From contig JAJXXA010000107.1 of assembly GCA_021781335.1 (NCBI GenBank), positions 1 to 33,044 of the forward strand: 33,044 nt of DNA, in the 5' to 3' direction. This document shows positions 1 to 10,326 of the stretch, in pieces. The position numbers were made by a program, and so were the translations under genes. Numbering within the stretch: the stretch's first letter is position 1; each line of letters starts with the position of its first letter. The notes below the pieces were generated by a model. The model worked only from the letters and a program-made list of their open reading frames with translations. It had not been told where the DNA came from and did not search any database. This DNA is from Actinomycetes bacterium (GTDB lineage Bacteria; Actinomycetota; Acidimicrobiia; Acidimicrobiales; RAAP-2).

Positions 1-2021
1 ACACGACCGCGGGCGGTTCCTACGTGGTCGCGCGCGAGAATTTCGGACCGAAGGTCGCACAGATCGCCGCCGTCTCGCTCTTGATCGATTACACCGTGAC
101 CGTAGCGGTGCAGTGCGCGGCGGGTACTGCCGCACTCACGAGCGCTGTGCCGTCGCTCGCGCCGTTCACTCTCGAGATCACGGTGGGCGTCGTGCTGCTC
201 TTGATCTATGGCAACCTTCGCGGCCTGAAAGAGGCGGGGAGCTACTTCGCATTCCCGACGTACTTCTACATCGCGATGTTGTCACTCACGATCATCGTGG
301 GCTACGTGAAGAAGTTCACCGGTTCACTTCACTTCCTCGCCCAGCCAGAGGCCAGCAAGCTGGTGGGCGGACACCTTGGTCAAAAGGGAACGGGCATCCT
401 CATGGGTCTCGCCTTTATCTCGCTGCTGCGTGCGTACGCGAATGGTGGATCCTCCCTGACCGGACTCGAGGCCATTTCCAACGGTGTCGCGAGTTTTCGT
501 CGCCCCGAGTGGAAGAACGCGCGAAAGACGTTGCTCCTGATGTCGAGCATTCTCGCCTTCCTCTTGCTCGGCACCACCCTGCTCGCGGCGTGGACCCACG
601 CACTCCCCTTCGAGGCCGGGACCCCAACGGTCGTCAGCCAAGAAGTGCGCGCAGTCTTCGGTTCAACGGGCATTGGCTCGACGATCTTCTATCTCGTGCA
701 GCTCGCGACGTTGCTCATCCTCTACACCGGTGGCAACACGTCCTTTAACGGCTTTCCGTTCCTCGCGAACTACGTGGCGACCGACAGGTATCTGCCGCGT
801 CAACTCACCAAGCGTGGTCACCGTCTCGCCTTTTCGAACGGCATCATCTTGCTCGGCGTGGTGTCCCTGACCTTGATCATCGTCTTTGACGCGAAGGTCA
901 ACGCACTCATCGCGCTCTACGCCATTGGTGTGTTCACCGGCTTCACGTTGGCGGGAGCGGGGATGGTTGCTCGACACCTGCGCGAGCGCGCCGGAAAGTG
1001 GCGCTTCGGGGTGTTCGTGAACGCGCTCTCGGCTACGGTCACCGCCATCGTGGTGCTGATCTTTCTCATCGCGAAATTCAAAGAGGGCGCGTGGATCATC
1101 GCGGTCGTGGGACCGATCATGTATTGGGCGTTGTTGCGATTCAATAAGCAGTACGAGCGTGAGGTTCGTGCGTTCGAGGCCAACGCCACCAGCGAGAAGA
1201 TGCAAATTCGCATGAATCGTGTCGTTGTCTTCGTCGACACCTACGACCTCGCGACCGAGCGTGCGCTGCAGTACTGCAACACCTTGAACGCCTATTCGAT
1301 TCGTGCCGTGCACTTCGATATCGACCCCATCGTGACCAAGCGTCTCGAAGGGCGCTGGGGCGCACCCAATACCGCGTCGGCGGGGATCAGCCTAGAAGTC
1401 GTTGAATGCGAGGACCGCCGCCTCGACCGCGCCGCGCTCGAGTTGGTCGCCGACGTCGTTCGCGACCCCGACGTGTTCTGCATGGTGATCCTTCCGCGCA
1501 AGGGTTTCGTGTCTCGCTTGCAGCGTCTCCTGCACGACCGCACTGCAGACGCCATCGCCGGGGCGGTCATGCACGTCCCCCGGACAGCGGCCACGATCAT
1601 CCCGTATCGCTCGGGTCGCACTCGTCTCGCCGAAGGTGATGTGCAAGAGGCACCACTGAGCGACGAGGTGGTGCGTGGAGGAGTGCGAGAAGACGCACAC
1701 CTCGAAGCTGACGTGAAATTGGCGCAGCGCTCGGGCGACGCCGCACCCATTGGTGGGCTGAAGGAGCGCAACTTCGCGGAGATCGCGGGGCGAGTGAAGG
1801 CCATGACCATCACCAAGGAGCGCGGACTCAACGAACTGCGCTGCGTGATCGCCGACAACACCGGTTCGGTCACCTTGGTGTTCCAGGGTCGTTCCAGTGT
1901 CCCAGGGATAGAACGCGGCACGCGATTGCTCGTCAAGGGCACCGTGACGTCGCTGCGCCGTGAGGCGGTGATCCTCAACCCCCAGTACGAAATCGTGGCT
2001 GCGCCCCAGGGCGAGGAGTAG
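1..2021 (+). CDS. APC-superfamily permease with C-terminal OB-fold domain (5' truncated)
   Basis: The gene runs in from the left edge. Codons are in frame from position 3, and GGSYVVAREN, a typical early APC-transporter motif, is already present before the first visible GTG at 24, so the true start lies upstream. Many hydrophobic helices follow up to about position 1130, as in secondary amino-acid or polyamine transporters. A cytoplasmic region (about 1190-1620, NRVVVFVDTYDLATERAL onward) resembles the UspA-like tail of some long APC permeases. After a charged linker, about 1765-2005 encodes a separate domain with TGSVTLVFQGR, VPGIERGTRLLVKG and NPQYEI, which matches small actinobacterial OB-fold (nucleic-acid-binding-type) proteins. 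The reading frame is continuous through the junction. The substrate cannot be told. Family assignment is secure; the OB-fold call is good but made by eye. Confidence 0.85.
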   Translation, partial: TTAGGSYVVARENFGPKVAQIAAVSLLIDYTVTVAVQCAAGTAALTSAVPSLAPFTLEITVGVVLLLIYGNLRGLKEAGSYFAFPTYFYIAMLSLTIIVGYVKKFTGSLHFLAQPEASKLVGGHLGQKGTGILMGLAFISLLRAYANGGSSLTGLEAISNGVASFRRPEWKNARKTLLLMSSILAFLLLGTTLLAAWTHALPFEAGTPTVVSQEVRAVFGSTGIGSTIFYLVQLATLLILYTGGNTSFNGFPFLANYVATDRYLPRQLTKRGHRLAFSNGIILLGVVSLTLIIVFDAKVNALIALYAIGVFTGFTLAGAGMVARHLRERAGKWRFGVFVNALSATVTAIVVLIFLIAKFKEGAWIIAVVGPIMYWALLRFNKQYEREVRAFEANATSEKMQIRMNRVVVFVDTYDLATERALQYCNTLNAYSIRAVHFDIDPIVTKRLEGRWGAPNTASAGISLEVVECEDRRLDRAALELVADVVRDPDVFCMVILPRKGFVSRLQRLLHDRTADAIAGAVMHVPRTAATIIPYRSGRTRLAEGDVQEAPLSDEVVRGGVREDAHLEADVKLAQRSGDAAPIGGLKERNFAEIAGRVKAMTITKERGLNELRCVIADNTGSVTLVFQGRSSVPGIERGTRLLVKGTVTSLRREAVILNPQYEIVAAPQGEE

Positions 2022-2119
2022 GGGGCAAGGGGGTCGAAACACCAGTGAGGGACTAGAAAATCGCGCTCGGGCGTGGCGTCGTGCACGACCCATGAACATC
2101 GCGAGGTTCCAGACCTGTC

Positions 2120-2172
2120 TATCTTGTAGAGCGAACGAGGCGTCCACGGGGACGTCTCTCGATGCAGAGAGG
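2120..2172 (+). promoter_or_regulatory. Putative topA promoter -10 and structured leader
   Basis: A TATCTT hexamer at 2120-2125 could be a -10 element; no good -35 is visible. Downstream, CGTCC (2141-2145) pairs with GGACG (2150-2154). CTCTC (2156-2160) pairs with GAGAG (2167-2171), so the second hairpin would bury the ribosome binding site of topA. The pairing is read directly; the regulatory role is inference. Confidence 0.35.
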
Positions 2173-2180
2173 TGGTGAGT

Positions 2181-4957
<2,777 letters not shown>

Positions 4958-4958
<1 letters not shown>

Positions 4959-5569
4959 TGCGCCGCGGATTGTTCGTTGTCTTTGAGGGCATCGACGCGA
5001 GTGGCAAGAGCACCCAGGCTCGTCGTGTCGCGGCGCTGCACGCGGCGCATTTCGCCTTCGAACCCGGCGACAGCACGCTCGGAGCCGACCTTCGCCGTTG
5101 GCTCCTCGACGCGTCGTTGCATATGGAGCCCGAGACTGAAGCGCTTTTGATGCTGTCGGACCGCTCGCACCACGTGCGCTCGGTCATCGAGCCCGCGCTC
5201 GAACGTGGTCGCGACGTGGTCCTCGACCGGTACTTCGCGTCGACCCTTGCGTATCAGGGGTACGGTCGCGGGGTCGATCTGGAGGAACTGCGTGTTGCGA
5301 CGCAACTGGCGATCGGGACGTGCATGCCCGACCTGACGATCCTGCTCGACATCGATCTCGACGTCGCCAATGAACGACGCGAACGAGACGCGAAGGACCG
5401 TTTCGAGTCAGCCGATCTGGACTTCCACGCTCGCGTGCGTGACGGCTACCTTGAACTCGCGCGAACCTACGCTGACGCGTGGTTCATCGTTGACGGGTCA
5501 AAGGGAGAAGACGAGGTTGCGGCGGCGATTGATGAGAGGCTCTCGCACCTCTCGTGGTCTCATGGGTGA
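4958..5569 (+). CDS. tmk: Thymidylate kinase (dTMP kinase)
   Basis: Phosphorylates dTMP to dTDP with ATP, for DNA precursor supply. The P-loop is GIDASGKS (residues 11-18), the DRY-type motif LDRYFASTLAYQGYGRG follows, and the LID region is near ERRERDAKDRFES. EPGDSTLGADLRRWLL corresponds to the usual REPGGTxLGExIR segment with some divergence. At 203 aa the length is normal. The start is ATG 4958, whose A is the last base of the topA stop (ATGA overlap), implying translational coupling. An alternative in-frame GTG at 4955 exists. The topA-tmk-holB order makes a replication operon. Confidence 0.95.
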
Positions 5570-6650
5570 CGTCTTCTCATCACTGATCGGCCAAGATGAC
5601 GCGGTAGCGACCATGCGTCAGCTCGTTCGCCACCCGGTGCACGCCTTTCTCTTCACGGGACCCGTTGGCTCGAGTCTGCACGACGCCGTGATCGCATTCG
5701 CCGCAGCGCTGCAATGTAGCGAGCACGGATGTGGGGACTGTGAGGCGTGTCGGTTGGTGCTCGAGGGTAAGGACACCGACGTGTATTTCGCCGAGCGCGC
5801 GGGCGTCTCGTGGCGCGTCGACGATCTTCGAGAGGCGGACCGCGTCAGTCGGCGCCGACCCCTGGGTCAGGGTTTCCAGATCGTGGTGATCGAAGAGGTC
5901 GAATTGACCACGACCGGTTCCTCGCCATCGGTGGCGGCGCTATTGAAGTCATTGGAGGAACCGCCCGGTCGTACCATCTTCCTGCTGAGCGCCGAGGAGG
6001 TGCCCGAGGAACTCGACACCGTGGTGTCGCGTTGTGTCGAAATCCGTTTGAAGGGCATGAGCGCGGACGACCTCGCTGCAATCCTCGTCAGTGAAGGGGC
6101 CGCCCCTGATGACGCCAGTCGAGCGGCCATCGCGGCGAACGGGAATCTACGTCGGGCGCGCGTCCTTGTTCGAGACGTCGCACTCGCCGAGCGGATCGAG
6201 TCGTGGCGGACAATCCCGCAGCGCTTGAACGGCACGCCCGCCGTGTCGGCGTTACTGGCTAGTGAGATCTCATCGTCACTCGATCGAGCGATTGCGCCAC
6301 TACAGCTCCTTCAAGAAGAAGAACTCGAACGCCGCAGCGCCGATGCGCGCGAGATGGGTCAGCGAGCACTGACCAATCGACGAGACATCGAAGCACAGTT
6401 CAAACGTGAACAGCGCCGGTTTCGCATCGAAGAGCTTCGCTTCGGCCTGACGGCGCTCACCAACGTGTACCGCCAACGCCTCACGCAGGCCCTGGACGCG
6501 GCGGGCGAAGGCGACGCAAAAAGCGACTATCGCGTGTCGGCTTCACTGCGGGCGATTGATGACATTCTCCAGGCGAGTCAACGCCTCTCGTCCAACATCG
6601 ACGAAACCTTGCTGTTGCACGATCTCATGCTCTCGCTGATGGAGCTCTAA
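5562..6650 (+). CDS. holB: DNA polymerase III delta' subunit
   Basis: A clamp-loader AAA+ subunit of 362 aa. ATG 5562 overlaps the 3' end of tmk by 8 bases; the longer upstream reading frame is only tmk shadow. A zinc-binding Cys4 cluster of the DnaX/HolB type is visible at C52, C57, C60 and C63 (CSEHGCGDCEAC). The P-loop position reads FTGPVGSSLHD and has no Lys, as in delta' subunits, which do not hydrolyse ATP. LLKSLEEPPGRTIFLL and the VVSRC sensor/arginine motif follow. Loss of the P-loop Lys favours HolB over DnaX. Tmk-HolB adjacency is common in bacteria. Confidence 0.92.
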   Translation: MGDVFSSLIGQDDAVATMRQLVRHPVHAFLFTGPVGSSLHDAVIAFAAALQCSEHGCGDCEACRLVLEGKDTDVYFAERAGVSWRVDDLREADRVSRRRPLGQGFQIVVIEEVELTTTGSSPSVAALLKSLEEPPGRTIFLLSAEEVPEELDTVVSRCVEIRLKGMSADDLAAILVSEGAAPDDASRAAIAANGNLRRARVLVRDVALAERIESWRTIPQRLNGTPAVSALLASEISSSLDRAIAPLQLLQEEELERRSADAREMGQRALTNRRDIEAQFKREQRRFRIEELRFGLTALTNVYRQRLTQALDAAGEGDAKSDYRVSASLRAIDDILQASQRLSSNIDETLLLHDLMLSLMEL

Positions 6651-6685
6651 GGCGTGGCCCCGTAGGCTGAAGGTCGCCAATCGGG

Positions 6686-6691
6686 TAGTCT
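6686..6691 (+). promoter_or_regulatory. Putative -10 element of tRNA-Thr
   Basis: TAGTCT lies 10 bases before the mature tRNA 5' end and fits the TAnnnT pattern seen upstream of several genes in this window. No convincing -35 is visible. Confidence 0.4.
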
Positions 6692-6701
6692 TTTTAGTCG
6701 C

Positions 6702-6777
<76 letters not shown>

Positions 6778-6794
6778 CGCGGTGTGTTGCAGCA

Positions 6795-6880
6795 CCTGAT
6801 CCGTGACATTTGACTTTCAGGTGATGATTGACACAACAACACCTGATGGTTGACACAACAACAGCTGACCCTTGACACCG
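6795..6880 (+). repeat. Four imperfect short direct repeats just after tRNA-Thr
   Basis: Units built as (c/g)(c/g)TGAt, a 3-base spacer, then TGACA start at 6795, 6820, 6842 and 6864. The TGACA cores lie at 6804, 6829, 6851 and 6873, i.e. spaced 25, 22 and 22 bases. Units 2 and 3 share TTGACACAACAACA. On the minus strand they read TGTCAA..ATCAGGTG, reminiscent of the multiple terminal repeats at some insertion-sequence ends. No transposase is present, so a relic is the best guess. The stretch from the repeats to 7021 holds no recognisable gene. Confidence 0.5.
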
Positions 6881-7021
6881 GTCGACCGCCGCGAAGCCGC
6901 GCCACTCGTGCAGCCTCATGAGGTCGTCACCACCGGGATGCCGGGTTCGTCATTGAGGCCCGTAATGCATCTCTTCGCGACGTCGACAAGTAGAGGACGG
7001 ATAAGACACAAGCGCCCTTCG

Positions 7022-7525
7022 TCAGCTCGAGAGAAGTCGCTCAAGCTTGTCGAGCTGCTCGGTCCAGCCCTGCTCGGCGCCGCCCATTGCGGCGGCGGGC
7101 GGCATGGGCTCGAAGTAGGACTGTCGCATGGTGAGCGCGGTGCCCTCTTCGCACGCTTCAAAGGTCAACTCAATGAGTGTCGCGAAGAGCTCTCCTTGCT
7201 CGTCGCTTACCGCGCGGCCACTCATGACCAGACGACGCGGACGGTCGATCTCGTAATATTCTCCGCACATGTAGTGGGAGAATTGAGCTTCGAGAGGAAA
7301 GGATTCCGGCCACTGCATCGCGAGTCGAAATGTTCCCCCGACGCGAAGGTCCACCTCTGCGGCGGGGCACGTGAAGCCGGCCGGCCACCACCATTTCGTG
7401 AGCTGGTCCGGCTCGGTGAACGCGTCAAAGACGCGCTCGGGCGGAGCTTTAAGGGTGCGCTCGATGACGAGCTGCTTGAGCGCGGTTGCGGTTCGGACGT
7501 CGACGGTGGCAGGGGTTTCAGGCAT
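7022..7525 (-). CDS. SRPBCC / AHSA1-domain protein
   Basis: A 167-aa START-like (AHSA1, Activator of Hsp90 ATPase homolog 1-like) protein. VIERTLKAPPERVFDAFTEP is the typical first strand and helix, followed by LTKWWWPAGF, GGTFRLAM and a C-terminal helix with GGAEQGWTEQLDKLERLL. Such proteins form a hydrophobic ligand cavity; the ligand is unknown. ATG 7525 is chosen because the longer frame only extends into the regulator gene. It overlaps the end of the upstream ArsR gene by 8 bases, a classic ArsR-AHSA1 pair, so the two are surely co-transcribed. Function in resistance or stress is inferred from context only. Confidence 0.88.
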   Translation of the reverse strand: MPETPATVDVRTATALKQLVIERTLKAPPERVFDAFTEPDQLTKWWWPAGFTCPAAEVDLRVGGTFRLAMQWPESFPLEAQFSHYMCGEYYEIDRPRRLVMSGRAVSDEQGELFATLIELTFEACEEGTALTMRQSYFEPMPPAAAMGGAEQGWTEQLDKLERLLSS

Positions 7526-7874
7526 CGGGGATCTCTTTCTTGTGTGTTGAGTCGAGTTGCGGGGCGAGATGGGCTTCGAGACGGTCGAGACGATCAGTCC
7601 ACTCAGCGTGCGCACGACGCAACCAGTCGTCCACTGGGGTTAAGCCGTCGAGTTGAAGTCGCGCGGGGCGACGCTGGCCATCACGAGTACGCACGATCAG
7701 TCCGGCTCGCTCCAGCACCTTGAGGTGCTTGGTGATCGCGGGCTGGGTCAGCGCGGAGTCGTTTGCGAGTTCGACGACCCCGGCCTCGCCGATCGCGAGA
7801 CGCTCCAGGATCGCCCGGCGGGTGGGGTCTGCAAGTGCCGCGAAGGAGCGGCTGAGCTGATCAGTAGAAACCAT
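7518..7874 (-). CDS. ArsR-family winged-helix transcriptional regulator
   Basis: A 118-aa repressor-type protein. FAALADPTRRAILERLA is the ArsR N-terminal signature, and LTQPAITKHLKVLERAGLIV is the helix-turn-helix with wing. There is no metal-binding Cys pair (such as CxCxxC), so it belongs to the non-metal branch usually paired with SRPBCC/AHSA1 proteins. It has no Shine-Dalgarno sequence. A TATAAC -10 ends 9 bases before the ATG, so the transcript is probably leaderless or nearly so. A 30-base palindrome covers the promoter, suggesting autorepression of the two-gene operon. C-terminal residues contain DSTHKKEIPDA, which overlaps the next gene. Confidence 0.92.
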   Translation of the reverse strand: MVSTDQLSRSFAALADPTRRAILERLAIGEAGVVELANDSALTQPAITKHLKVLERAGLIVRTRDGQRRPARLQLDGLTPVDDWLRRAHAEWTDRLDRLEAHLAPQLDSTHKKEIPDA

Positions 7875-7903
7875 TACTATTAGGTTATATAACTAGATAG
7901 TAA
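7874..7903. promoter_or_regulatory. 30-base palindromic operator over the arsR-type promoter
   Basis: A perfect 10-base core GTTATATAAC (7884-7893) is flanked on each side by a 3-base mismatch and then perfect 7-base arms, TTACTAT (7874-7880) and ATAGTAA (7897-7903). The minus-strand -10 TATAAC (7889 to 7884) lies in the core. TTGACT (7910 to 7905), a -35 candidate with a 15-base spacer, lies just outside. The palindrome ends on the first base of the regulator's ATG. Symmetry is read directly; that the ArsR protein binds it is inference. Confidence 0.75.
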
Positions 7904-8264
7904 AAGTCAAGCATCGAAGAACGACAGACATTGCGTGACGTCAGGCCGTTCAACGATTTCGAGAACCGGCTCATCACGCAATTACTGGTCATCGCGAACT
8001 GAACGGACACCCTCTAGTTCCAACGAGCAGCTGGTGCTTGCCCTCGCGAATCCCGGACCTCGTTCATTTGCGAAGGGCCGCGAATCTCGTGTCCTCGTGG
8101 AACACCGCCTAGAAGGTGACCGATGACGTGGGCCGATGCTGCGTGGACCACTGGAGTGTCGGGGTCTCGTCCTCGAAGGCCGGCCCTCTCGCCTCATCTC
8201 CTTCAGTGCGTCACGCATACGTCATGTACTTTTGACGCTGGAGCACGGCGGCTCGGGGGGCGTC
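7904..8264. other. Gene-poor gap with no convincing feature
   Basis: The 361 bases between the ArsR promoter and the YCII gene contain only short open frames (such as 7935-8126 plus and 7982-8218 minus). These are Arg/Ser-rich and show no domain, start signal or family resemblance. No RNA gene or repeat was recognised. A decayed gene cannot be excluded. Confidence 0.5.
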
Positions 8265-8579
8265 ATGGCCATTTTCGCAGTCACTACTGAGAAGGGTCCG
8301 AACTGGGACGAAGCTCGGGCGATGCGTGAACAGCAGTCGTGGCCAGAGCATGCGCGCTTCGCCGACGATCTCGTCGAGCGAGGTGTCATCATCATCGGTG
8401 GCCCAATCGGCGGGAGCGACACCGATATCGCGCTGCTCGCGGTTGACGCTGAGGACGAAGCACGGGTGGAGACCCTCTTCGGCGACGACCCTTGGATGCT
8501 CAATGGCGTGTTTCGCATCAAAGAGGTGCGGCCCTGGACCTGGTGGCTCGACGGTCGAAAGGACCGATCAGCCACGTAG
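8265..8579 (+). CDS. YCII-family (YciI-like) protein
   Basis: A 104-aa single-domain protein of the dimeric alpha+beta barrel YCII family. It starts MAIFAVTTEKGPNWDEARAM, has the helix WPEHARFADDLVERGVIIIGGP, and ends with the typical DPWMLNGVFRIKEVRPW. ATG 8265 follows a G-rich run (8255-8260) and gives the usual family N-terminus; the reading frame upstream of it looks non-coding. Members are implicated in varied small-molecule chemistry, and a few are enzymes, so no reaction can be assigned. It lies alone between a gene-poor gap and a permease. YCII genes are often found near ArsR/AHSA1 pairs, as here. Confidence 0.85.
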   Translation: MAIFAVTTEKGPNWDEARAMREQQSWPEHARFADDLVERGVIIIGGPIGGSDTDIALLAVDAEDEARVETLFGDDPWMLNGVFRIKEVRPWTWWLDGRKDRSAT

Positions 8580-8758
8580 CGAGCGGGGCGGAGGTGGTGC
8601 GTCGCACGTCTCAGTGCGTCCTCGTATTGGTGATCACGACTTCGGGTCTTCACCCAGATAGAAAACGTAGGACCAGTCGAGCCCCATCCACGAAAGGACC
8701 CAATGGGCTCAGTAACGTACCCAAGTATCTGCTCAATGCGGGTCCGTAGGGGGTTCAA

Positions 8759-10321
8759 ATGTCCGAGATTGGTATAGAGAAGAGCGATCACGAGCGCCTG
8801 GCGGCCCTCGGGTATCGACAGGAGTTGTCGAGAGTACTCTCGCTCTTTGACAACTTCTCGGTGGCGTTCGCCTACCTGAGCCCCATGGTCGGCATCTACT
8901 CGCTCTACACGTTGGGCGTTGGCATGGGTGGACCGCGTTACATCTGGACGATGCCGGTGGTCGTGGGTCTCATGATGCTGGTGGCGCTCGTCTTTGGCGA
9001 ATTGGCGAGCGAGTATCCGCTCTCGGGCGCGCTGTACCAGTACGGCAAGTACAACGTCGGCGCTCGTTACGGCTGGTTCGTCGGCTGGATCTACGGGTTC
9101 GCGCTCTTGGCCACCGTCGCGTCAGTGGACTCGGGCATTGTTGGCTACGTCACCAGCCTGTCGAACATCTGGTTCAAGACGAACCTCAACCCGAGCGATC
9201 ACCTCACGATCTTCATCGTCGTTGCCGTCATGATCATCCTTTCGGCGATCTTGAATTCGGTCGGTGCAAAGATCATGGGCCGGGTCGCAGGGCTCGGCGT
9301 CTACGTCGAGACCATCGGAACCTTCGGAGTCGCCATCGCGCTCGCGATCCACGGGTTCCACCAGGGATTCGGCTTCACGTTCTCGAGTCAGGGGGTTGAG
9401 CACCTCGCCACCAATCCGCTCGGGGTCAACTATGGAGGGCACTGGCTCACCGGCGCGGCGCTGGTCGCGGTACTTGCGAACGTGTACATATTCTTCGGCT
9501 TCGAGTCGGCGGGGGACATCGCCGAAGAGACCAAGGACGCGTCACGCCAGGTGCCCAAGGCCATGCGCAACGCCCTACTCTACGGTGGCATTGCGTCGTT
9601 CGTCCTCGTGCTCGGTCTTCTGCTCGCCACGCCCAAGGCCGGTATCGGCGCGATGATCACGGGCGGCGGCATCCCGTTCATCTTGAGCGCGCTACCCAGT
9701 TGGCTCCAGGACTTCTTCTTGATCATGGTGATCATCGCGTTCTTCAGTTGCGGAACTGCGGTCCAGGGGGCCGGTGCGCGTGTCGCGTTCGGTCTCGCGC
9801 GCGACGGCGCCGTGCCGTTCTCGAGCAAGATCCGCCAGGTGCACCCTAAGCACAAGACACCGGTCAACGCCATTGTCGTTGGAACCGTCATTCCGTTCCT
9901 GTTCTTGTTGTTGGTGCTCGTCAACCCTTCGCACAACGTGCACATCTTGTGGTTCGAGTACCCCGCGCACGTCAACGCGCTCTACGCATTGGTCTCGTTC
10001 GCGACCTCGGGTATCTACCTCTCGTTCCTGCTCACCGTGCTCGGTTCGCTGATCGCCCGTCGACGCGGGTGGGTCCCGAGCGGATCGTTCTCACTCGGCA
10101 AGTGGGGCGTACCAGTTGCGGTGGGGGGCGCCCTCTATCTCTTTGTAATGCTGTTGAACATCGTGTGGCCGAGTTCGCTGACGAGCGGACGCGGTGCCTA
10201 TTTCAACTACGGCTGGATCACGCTACTCGTGATGATCGTCATCGTTGCGGCGGGGGCGCTCTACGAAGGCTTCGCACGTCCGGACCGCTCGGTGGAAGAA
10301 CATCGAATTGAGCGCTCGTAG
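8759..10321 (+). CDS. APC-family amino acid permease (GABA/choline-type)
   Basis: A 520-aa integral membrane transporter with about 12 hydrophobic helices. The N-terminal LGYRQELSRVLSLFDNFSVAFAYLSP matches in pattern the amino acid/choline transporter branch of the APC superfamily (GABA permease-like). GFESAGDIAEETKDASRQVPKAM is the conserved cytoplasmic loop with acidic residues, and GAGARVAFGLARDGAVPFS is the later conserved loop. ATG 8759 follows AGGGGG (8748-8753) with a 5-base spacer. It is convergent with murD2, with only 5 bases between them, and no clear terminator is seen. Substrate is unknown: GABA, another amino acid or an amine are possible. Confidence 0.9.
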   Translation: MSEIGIEKSDHERLAALGYRQELSRVLSLFDNFSVAFAYLSPMVGIYSLYTLGVGMGGPRYIWTMPVVVGLMMLVALVFGELASEYPLSGALYQYGKYNVGARYGWFVGWIYGFALLATVASVDSGIVGYVTSLSNIWFKTNLNPSDHLTIFIVVAVMIILSAILNSVGAKIMGRVAGLGVYVETIGTFGVAIALAIHGFHQGFGFTFSSQGVEHLATNPLGVNYGGHWLTGAALVAVLANVYIFFGFESAGDIAEETKDASRQVPKAMRNALLYGGIASFVLVLGLLLATPKAGIGAMITGGGIPFILSALPSWLQDFFLIMVIIAFFSCGTAVQGAGARVAFGLARDGAVPFSSKIRQVHPKHKTPVNAIVVGTVIPFLFLLLVLVNPSHNVHILWFEYPAHVNALYALVSFATSGIYLSFLLTVLGSLIARRRGWVPSGSFSLGKWGVPVAVGGALYLFVMLLNIVWPSSLTSGRGAYFNYGWITLLVMIVIVAAGALYEGFARPDRSVEEHRIERS

Positions 10322-10326
10322 GCGAG

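Noticed and set aside
5668..5690. Missing P-loop Lys in holB as a damaged gene
   Set aside because: Delta' subunits normally lack a functional ATP site; the Cys4 cluster and SRC motif are intact.
6795..6880. The short repeats as a CRISPR array
   Set aside because: Units are too short, imperfect and closely spaced, with no unique spacers of proper length and no cas genes.
6872..7723. 283-codon plus-strand frame opposite the AHSA1 and ArsR genes
   Set aside because: The minus-strand genes have clear family motifs and a shared overlap; this frame has none.
7935..8218. Short open frames in the gap before the YCII gene
   Set aside because: Arg/Ser-rich, no start signals, no recognisable fold; treated as non-coding.
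8222..8791. 189-codon minus-strand frame over the YCII gene
   Set aside because: The plus-strand YCII protein has a full family signature, and the opposite frame has none.
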